Positions 59,731-64,000 of a stretch of DNA of 64,000 bases are shown here, piece after piece (within the stretch, counting starts at the first letter, position 1; every line of letters begins with the position of its first letter). The notes below the pieces were generated by a model. That model was not told the origin of the DNA. It did not search any database and was given only the letters and a program-made list of their open reading frames with translations. Origin of the DNA: CAMLQK01 sp035478775 (lineage in GTDB: Bacteria; Patescibacteriota; Saccharimonadia; Saccharimonadales; UBA4665); assembly GCA_035478775.1 (NCBI GenBank), contig DATIJG010000002.1, positions 1 to 64,000 on the forward strand, in the 5' to 3' direction. A program made the position numbers and the translations under genes.

Positions 59731-60109
59731 TTGTAAGCGCTTTAATGCGATCTTACGCACCTTATATCCCCCATTTTCTAACAATTTGTTAGATTGCTCT
59801 AGAGCGTGCCGACAATAGTTGTTACCCTCCACTAAAGTATGGCTGCTTCTTTACCGAAGCAGCGCTATAGAGCATACTAACCCCTTTAAGCACCTGTGTT
59901 TACACAGGCGACCTAACAAGAGTGAGTCCTAAAAGATGGTTCTTTGAACCGGCACGCCGCTTTATGGAGTTTTAGCGCGCGATGCTTCGCTCAGGTGGGC
60001 TTGAAGGGTCGAGTCACTTCGGTGACTCTTCCGGGGATGTTGCTTTTTAAGTAACGTCCCCATTAACAGGCCAACAAGCGGTGCCCACCCCCTCTTGTTG
60101 GCCTTTTTA
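59731..60109 (+). ncRNA. Unidentified ~380-nt highly structured RNA
   Basis: A complete transcription unit: consensus promoter, then nine or more hairpins and a strong terminator, with no ORF. Stems include GTAAG/CTTAC (59733-59756), CTAACA/TGTTAG (59778-59792), GCTGCTTC/GAAGCAGC (59842-59863), CCTGTG/CACAGG (59893-59908), GGTTC/GAACC (59938-59950), GAGTCAC with a TTCG loop (60011-60028) and a 13-bp stem (60033-60061). A 7-bp long-range pairing GCGTGCC (59804-59810) with GGCACGC (59951-59957) encloses a multibranch domain. I see no RNase P, tmRNA, 6S or SRP signature. Confidence 0.75.
60069..60109 (+). terminator. Terminator of the structured RNA
   Basis: GGCCAACAAG (60069-60078) pairs perfectly with GGTTGTTCTCC's true partner CTTGTTGGCC (60094-60103), followed by TTTTTAT. 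Confidence 0.9.
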
Positions 60110-60123
60110 TTACAGTTAAAATT

Positions 60124-61053
60124 ATGGCAAGTCACGTAGAAGCACTCACACACATTTTATCTCAGGCAGACCGATGGTCAGCACCTGCTGTAACCCCTGG
60201 CGATGCTGTTATGACTGACCCCTTTACAGGCCAGCAAGTTAACCCTAATGAACCGCTAGCCTGGATCGCGCGTGACCCTACGTTTAGTTCTGGTTTGGAA
60301 TATTTGCGTTCTCGTAGAGACGACCTTACGTTTAAGGTCGCGTACGGTGTTCATGAAGTCGCTGAAGATTTAGGCGATATGAACAAAAACTGGTATGAGC
60401 AGCAAGTAGCAGCCGCAGATTATTATGGTTTCGAAGGCAGTCTCAACACAGTGCAAACGGAGCGAGCCGACCATGCACTTGCACGGCGGGCTATTAGGCG
60501 GGCAATAATATGTGGCAAAAATCCTACCAGAGAAAGTTTTTTGCAGTTTAAAATGTCCAATACATTCTATGCGCGGATGCTTGCGGCGAGGACGCTTTTG
60601 CCTACAGTTAGTTTTTCTTATGACTTGGCGGCTGATGGCACTCTCGCTGAACGAGCGTTATCTGTAGCCTACCGTGATGTGTTTAAAAGTCGCTACAGCG
60701 AAGCTGTAAAAGCGCGCGCGTTTATAGGCATGACGGCTGCACGGGAATGGTGCATGGTAGCTAAACTTGGTAGCTTGCTTTCATTTTACGAAAAAGACAA
60801 CACTCGACCAGTTGAAACCTTTATGACAATTGGTGCTGCACATACTGATGTTAGCCGAAAGTTGCGTTTGCAAGGTACAGTGGTTGATCCAAAGTACATT
60901 ATTTCGTCTCGACAAATCAACGAGTATGAAGACGCTCTAAACGACGTTCCTGCTGTAATGCGATCGGGCATTATTGCTAAAAATAGAATGGGCACGTTTA
61001 TCGATATTGCTCGTGATGTGCAAGCAAAATTTACAACAAAGTCACCAAACTAG
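60124..61053 (+). CDS. Unknown protein (309 aa)
   Basis: Not recognised. A soluble, helix-rich protein with no signal peptide or TM. It contains 'WIARDPTFSSGLEYLRSRRDDLTFKVAYGVHEVAEDLGDMN' and a basic region 'HALARRAIRRAIICGKNPTRESFL'. It starts 15 nt after the structured RNA's T-run. Its TAG stop shares the sequence CTAG with the stop of the convergent pth gene. Function unknown; position next to the RNA could be incidental. Confidence 0.75.
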   Translation: MASHVEALTHILSQADRWSAPAVTPGDAVMTDPFTGQQVNPNEPLAWIARDPTFSSGLEYLRSRRDDLTFKVAYGVHEVAEDLGDMNKNWYEQQVAAADYYGFEGSLNTVQTERADHALARRAIRRAIICGKNPTRESFLQFKMSNTFYARMLAARTLLPTVSFSYDLAADGTLAERALSVAYRDVFKSRYSEAVKARAFIGMTAAREWCMVAKLGSLLSFYEKDNTRPVETFMTIGAAHTDVSRKLRLQGTVVDPKYIISSRQINEYEDALNDVPAVMRSGIIAKNRMGTFIDIARDVQAKFTTKSPN

Positions 61054-61691
61054 ATTAAGAAACTGCGGGTTTCGGTAATGAGCGCCTGGCCGCTAAACAC
61101 ATACTCGCTCAGCACGGCGTTAGCTTCGCGTACAAGTTCGCCTAAATGCGCTTCTTGCTCTTTGTTAAAACGTGCTAGTACGAAGTCGGCGGCGTCCATT
61201 TGTTCGGGCGTTTTTGGGCCGATGCCGACGCGCACACGGCCAAATTGCTCGCCAATATGCTGAATAACCGATTTAACGCCATTTTGGCCGGCGCTGGAAC
61301 CGCCTAGGCGCATGCGTAGCTGGCCGAACGGGATATCCAGCTCGTCGTGCACGACCACGATATTAGCGGGCATAATTTTATAAAAGTTAGCCACCGCCTG
61401 CACTGCTTCACCGCTCAAGTTCATAAAAGTGGTTGGTTTAATTAAGATGACCCGCGTGTCGCCGATAGTGTGTTGTGTAAGGTGGCACTTGAGATCTTTT
61501 TTATTAATCCAGGCTGGGAAATCGTTTCTGCTTGCAAAAGCGTCAACCACGGCAAAGCCGACGTTGTGACGGGTGCCCTCGTATTCGTTGCCCACGTTGC
61601 CGAGGCCTACAATTAAAACAGTATTGTTTTTGCCAAGCGTGTAAAACTGGATAGTTTCGCCCGTCTGCGGTCGCTTTTGGAATAAAGCCAT
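61050..61691 (-). CDS. pth: Peptidyl-tRNA hydrolase
   Basis: A 213-residue Pth, which recycles tRNA from prematurely released peptidyl-tRNA. 'LIVGLGNVGNEYEGTRHNVGF' with the catalytic His, 'IKPTTFMNLSGEAV' and 'VVHDELDIPFGQLRMRLGGSSAGQNGVKSVI' are diagnostic. An N-terminal extension of about 25 residues precedes the conserved core; an alternative start inside would match standard length. Overlaps the convergent gene by 4 nt. Confidence 0.96.
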   Translation of the reverse strand: MALFQKRPQTGETIQFYTLGKNNTVLIVGLGNVGNEYEGTRHNVGFAVVDAFASRNDFPAWINKKDLKCHLTQHTIGDTRVILIKPTTFMNLSGEAVQAVANFYKIMPANIVVVHDELDIPFGQLRMRLGGSSAGQNGVKSVIQHIGEQFGRVRVGIGPKTPEQMDAADFVLARFNKEQEAHLGELVREANAVLSEYVFSGQALITETRSFLI

Positions 61692-61813
61692 GCGGTAAAA
61701 ACTCCTCTTTTATGCCTAGTATAAGGTAAAATATACGATTGGAACAGCGTTAACTACTGCCTTTGCGCGAAAAGCTATGCCAGGCGGCTTGGTTTATGGT
61801 ACTGTAAGTGCTT

Positions 61814-62497
61814 ATGAGTACATATGCAGCTGAATATTATAAGGGTATCGTCCAAGGTTATGGCAGCCAAGACATTTCACCTATTTTGAATGGACAATCG
61901 TTCCCGCTTGGCGACCCTGAACAAGAAATAAGGATAAGTCACCTTAGCTCACTAGAAACTGTAGTTAATAGATATAGAAAGGTGTTAAACGATTACGAAA
62001 GCGTGTTAAGAGTTGCCGGTAGCTTTATAACTGACCCGTCAAGTAAACCTGCGGATATGGGAGAGCTATCGTTGCCATCTAGCACAAAGCCTGACAGCTT
62101 TTTCCCAGATGGCCATGTGAGGTCTTATGCAAGAGATTTACTGACTCCAAAACGGCTTATACCCCAAGAGACTAGAAAAGGCGTTAGATTAGTAACAGGA
62201 TATATCAGTGGGTTGTGTATTGAAGCAATTGCGCCCGATGAGCTTCCTGATTCTGTGATTGACCGAGCAGAGCGACTGATTAAAATGCCTAAAGAGACCA
62301 CCGCTGTGGTTTTAATAGAATCTGCAACGTTGGTACAAGCCAAGTCTGTTGGCAGGCTTGCGAGCCTTACCGTGGTGTCGCCCAACCCGCGCGCAAAGGT
62401 TGGTTACAAGCTTAGAGGTATGCCAATTACAAAGACCGAGATTAAAAAAGCCTTACAGAATAGGGCGAGCTGGCTCAATTCGGGCAACTTAAATTAG
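61814..62497 (+). CDS. Unknown protein (227 aa)
   Basis: Not recognised. Soluble, with a coiled-coil-like 'VVNRYRKVLNDYESVLRVAG' (about 50-70) and an alternating strand/helix C-terminal part ('ETTAVVLIESATLVQAKSVGRLASLTVVSP'). No signal peptide or TM. A TACTGT element ends 8 nt before ATG 61814, so it may be leaderless. Overlaps the convergent der stop by 4 nt. Confidence 0.7.
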   Translation: MSTYAAEYYKGIVQGYGSQDISPILNGQSFPLGDPEQEIRISHLSSLETVVNRYRKVLNDYESVLRVAGSFITDPSSKPADMGELSLPSSTKPDSFFPDGHVRSYARDLLTPKRLIPQETRKGVRLVTGYISGLCIEAIAPDELPDSVIDRAERLIKMPKETTAVVLIESATLVQAKSVGRLASLTVVSPNPRAKVGYKLRGMPITKTEIKKALQNRASWLNSGNLN

Positions 62498-63858
62498 GTG
62501 CGTTTTGCTTTTGTCGGGCTGTTGCCGTGTTTGTGGGTTTCGTGCTTTTCGATAAACCACAGCTGCACCGCGGTGCCTTCATAATTGTAGCGCTCGCGCA
62601 AGTTGCGCTCCAGGTAGCGTTTGTAGCTCCAGTGCAAAAATTTGGTGTGCGAGCCGAAGATTTTAAATGCCGGGATCGGATTATCGTCTTCTTGCACTAT
62701 ATAGTTTAGTTTTGGTGCGCGGTTTTTGAGGCCGGCTGGCGGATGCTTGTCGACCATTTCGCGTAGCCAGCGGTTGAGGTCGCTGGTGCCGAAGCGTTGC
62801 TTGCGGCGTTCATCGATTTGCAAGGCCAGGTCGAAAATTTTGGTAACATTTTGCCCTGTAACAGCGCTGGTAAAAATGAGCGGTGCCCATGGCACGAAAT
62901 CGTAAGTTTGAGCCAGCTGAGCAGCCAGCGCGTCGCGCGTAAAAGCGTCTTTGCCTTCGGCGATATCCCATTTACTGATAACCAACACCAAACCCTTGCC
63001 CGCTTCTTTAATCATGCCGGCGATCTTTTGATCAAGCCCGACGTTGAGTTCGTTGGCATCCATGAGTAGCAAGCACACGTCGGCTTGCTCGATTGCTGCC
63101 AATGAACGGATAACGCTAAAATGCTCAATGCCGCGTTCAATTTTGCCGGAACGACGGATGCCGGCGGTGTCAAGCAACTCAATTTCGCGGCCTTGGTAAC
63201 GAACCACGGTGCGGTTAATATCGCGGGTGGTACCGGCACGGTCGGCTACAATGGCCTGCTGTTTTTTTGCAAGCGTGTTAAACAAGTTGGATTTACCGAC
63301 GTTCGGGCGGCCCAAGAGCGCCACGCGCAAACGGTTGCTGTCTTCTTGCAGAGTAGCTTTCGGGATGTGCGTAATGAGTGTGTCGAGCAATTCGCCAATG
63401 CCTTCGCCATGCATGGTACTGGTGTGTATAATCGGCTTGATGCCTAGGCGGTCGAAGCCGCTTAGGTCGAGCTTGCGGGCTTGGTCAACTTTGTTAACTA
63501 CCAAAAATACCGGCTTGCGGCTTTTAAGCGCCATCTTGGCGACACGGCGGTCTTCTTCGGTAATTGCCACATTTGCTTCGACCACTACCCAAATGACGTC
63601 GGCGCTGTCGGTGGCCTGTAAAATTTGCTCTTGAATGGTGAATTCGAATTCGTCTTCGGCATCTTTTACGCCGGCGGTGTCAACCATCCAAAAGTCTTGG
63701 CCGTTCCAGCTGGCTTTGGCCATGATGCTGTCGCGCGTGGTGCCGGCTTCGCGGGCCACAATCGCTTCACGGCGGTGTAAAATAGCATTAAACAAGCTCG
63801 ACTTGCCGACATTGGCACGGCCAACAATTGCTATAATCGGTAATTTTTGTGATGACAT
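62494..63858 (-). CDS. der: GTPase Der (EngA)
   Basis: A 454-residue double-GTPase needed for 50S subunit assembly. Two complete G domains are visible: G1 'GRANVGKSSLFNAI' with 'DTAGVKD' and 'NKVD', then 'GRPNVGKSNLFNTL' with 'DTAGIRRSGKIERG' and 'SKWD'. A C-terminal KH-like domain follows. On the minus strand TATAAT (63872-63867) ends 8 nt before ATG, a leaderless arrangement. Overlaps the convergent gene by 4 nt. Confidence 0.97.
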   Translation of the reverse strand: MSSQKLPIIAIVGRANVGKSSLFNAILHRREAIVAREAGTTRDSIMAKASWNGQDFWMVDTAGVKDAEDEFEFTIQEQILQATDSADVIWVVVEANVAITEEDRRVAKMALKSRKPVFLVVNKVDQARKLDLSGFDRLGIKPIIHTSTMHGEGIGELLDTLITHIPKATLQEDSNRLRVALLGRPNVGKSNLFNTLAKKQQAIVADRAGTTRDINRTVVRYQGREIELLDTAGIRRSGKIERGIEHFSVIRSLAAIEQADVCLLLMDANELNVGLDQKIAGMIKEAGKGLVLVISKWDIAEGKDAFTRDALAAQLAQTYDFVPWAPLIFTSAVTGQNVTKIFDLALQIDERRKQRFGTSDLNRWLREMVDKHPPAGLKNRAPKLNYIVQEDDNPIPAFKIFGSHTKFLHWSYKRYLERNLRERYNYEGTAVQLWFIEKHETHKHGNSPTKAKRT

Positions 63859-63957
63859 TGCTTTGTATTATACCAGAGATGCAGCTAATTTGACAGCGTC
63901 ATAGTTTTAGTGCAAAATCATGCTATTAAAGGACGCGATCGCACACATATGGCGGTT

Positions 63958-63963
63958 TAGAAT
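63958..63963 (+). promoter_or_regulatory. Leaderless -10 (TAGAAT) at right edge
   Basis: TAGAAT ends 6 nt before ATG 63970. Confidence 0.45.
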
Positions 63964-63969
63964 AATACT

Positions 63970-64000
63970 ATGAGTGAATATGCAGATAGCCTATATATAG
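63970..64000 (+). CDS. 5' end of a gene running off the right edge
   Basis: ATG at 63970 opens a frame MSEYADSLYI that is still open at the window end, at the leaderless spacing seen elsewhere. Too short to identify. Confidence 0.45.
   Translation, partial: MSEYADSLYI

Noticed and set aside
59731..60109. RNase P RNA, tmRNA or 6S RNA
   Set aside because: I find no GAGGAAAGTCC-type P4 motif, no tmRNA acceptor end or tag ORF, and too many hairpins for 6S.
1..64000. Recoded UGA (as in SR1/Gracilibacteria)
   Set aside because: Many genes end at TGA, no frame needs UGA to be sense, and RF2 is present.

Overview
The window looks like the chromosome of a Candidatus Saccharibacteria (TM7) or closely related CPR/Patescibacteria member. 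Reasons: compact gene-dense layout; a dcw cell-wall cluster without murC/D/E/F or ftsA/ftsZ; an L27 with a lysine-rich tail; an SPF-type release factor 2 with UGA used as a normal stop (so not the UGA-Gly code of SR1/Gracilibacteria); a heliorhodopsin; many short orphan proteins; and many genes whose -10 box (TATAAT, often extended TGnTATAAT) lies 6-8 nt before the start codon, implying leaderless mRNAs. The taxon is inferred; no rRNA gene is present.

Layout. 1-3.45 kb: MscS channel, MacB-type ABC exporter, DUF427 protein. 3.47-4.18 kb (minus): LPXTG surface protein. 4.46-7.2 kb: heliorhodopsin, HAD phosphatase, RlmD/TrmA-type RNA methyltransferase. 7.3-15.2 kb: RecB/Cas4-like nuclease, serS with a candidate attenuation leader, hpf, secA, M16 peptidase, prfB. 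15.3-16.4 kb: small orphan genes. 16.4-20.7 kb: ftsE-ftsX-CHAP hydrolase-S41 protease, a division/wall-remodelling set. 20.8-24.7 kb: pyrG, response regulator, two orphan proteins. 24.9-26.4 kb (minus): rpmA and a Trm11-like methyltransferase. 26.5-33.8 kb: flippase-like protein, xseAB, methyltransferase, a degenerate histidine kinase/response regulator pair coupled to recO, and glyS with a leader ORF. 33.8-42.8 kb: accessory and orphan genes, including a DUF4868/KwaB-like protein beside a membrane protein and a PIF1-like helicase, and radC. 43.2-52.1 kb: mraZ-rsmH-ftsL-ftsI-mraY-ftsW-murG-ftsQ with a recognisable MraZ operator and several structured intergenic regions. 52.1-53 kb: a gene-poor stretch. 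53-54.5 kb: PIG-L deacetylase plus ATP-grasp ligase. 54.6-63.9 kb: mostly minus strand (sigma4/HARE-HTH regulator, topA, dprA, pth, der), interleaved with plus-strand orphans and a ~380-nt structured RNA gene at 59.73-60.11 kb.

Most noteworthy: (i) the unidentified ornate RNA between dprA and an orphan gene; (ii) leaderless short ORFs upstream of serS (last codons Arg-Ser-Leu-Ser, then a palindromic hairpin and T-run) and glyS, suggesting ribosome-dependent control of aminoacyl-tRNA synthetases; (iii) a 20-codon ORF followed by mutually exclusive hairpins and a terminator between rsmH and ftsL; (iv) a pseudo-kinase/pseudo-receiver pair; (v) a heliorhodopsin with Asp in place of the usual Glu counterion; (vi) the KwaB-like neighbourhood. 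All functional statements rest on reading the sequence and family knowledge; no database search was run.
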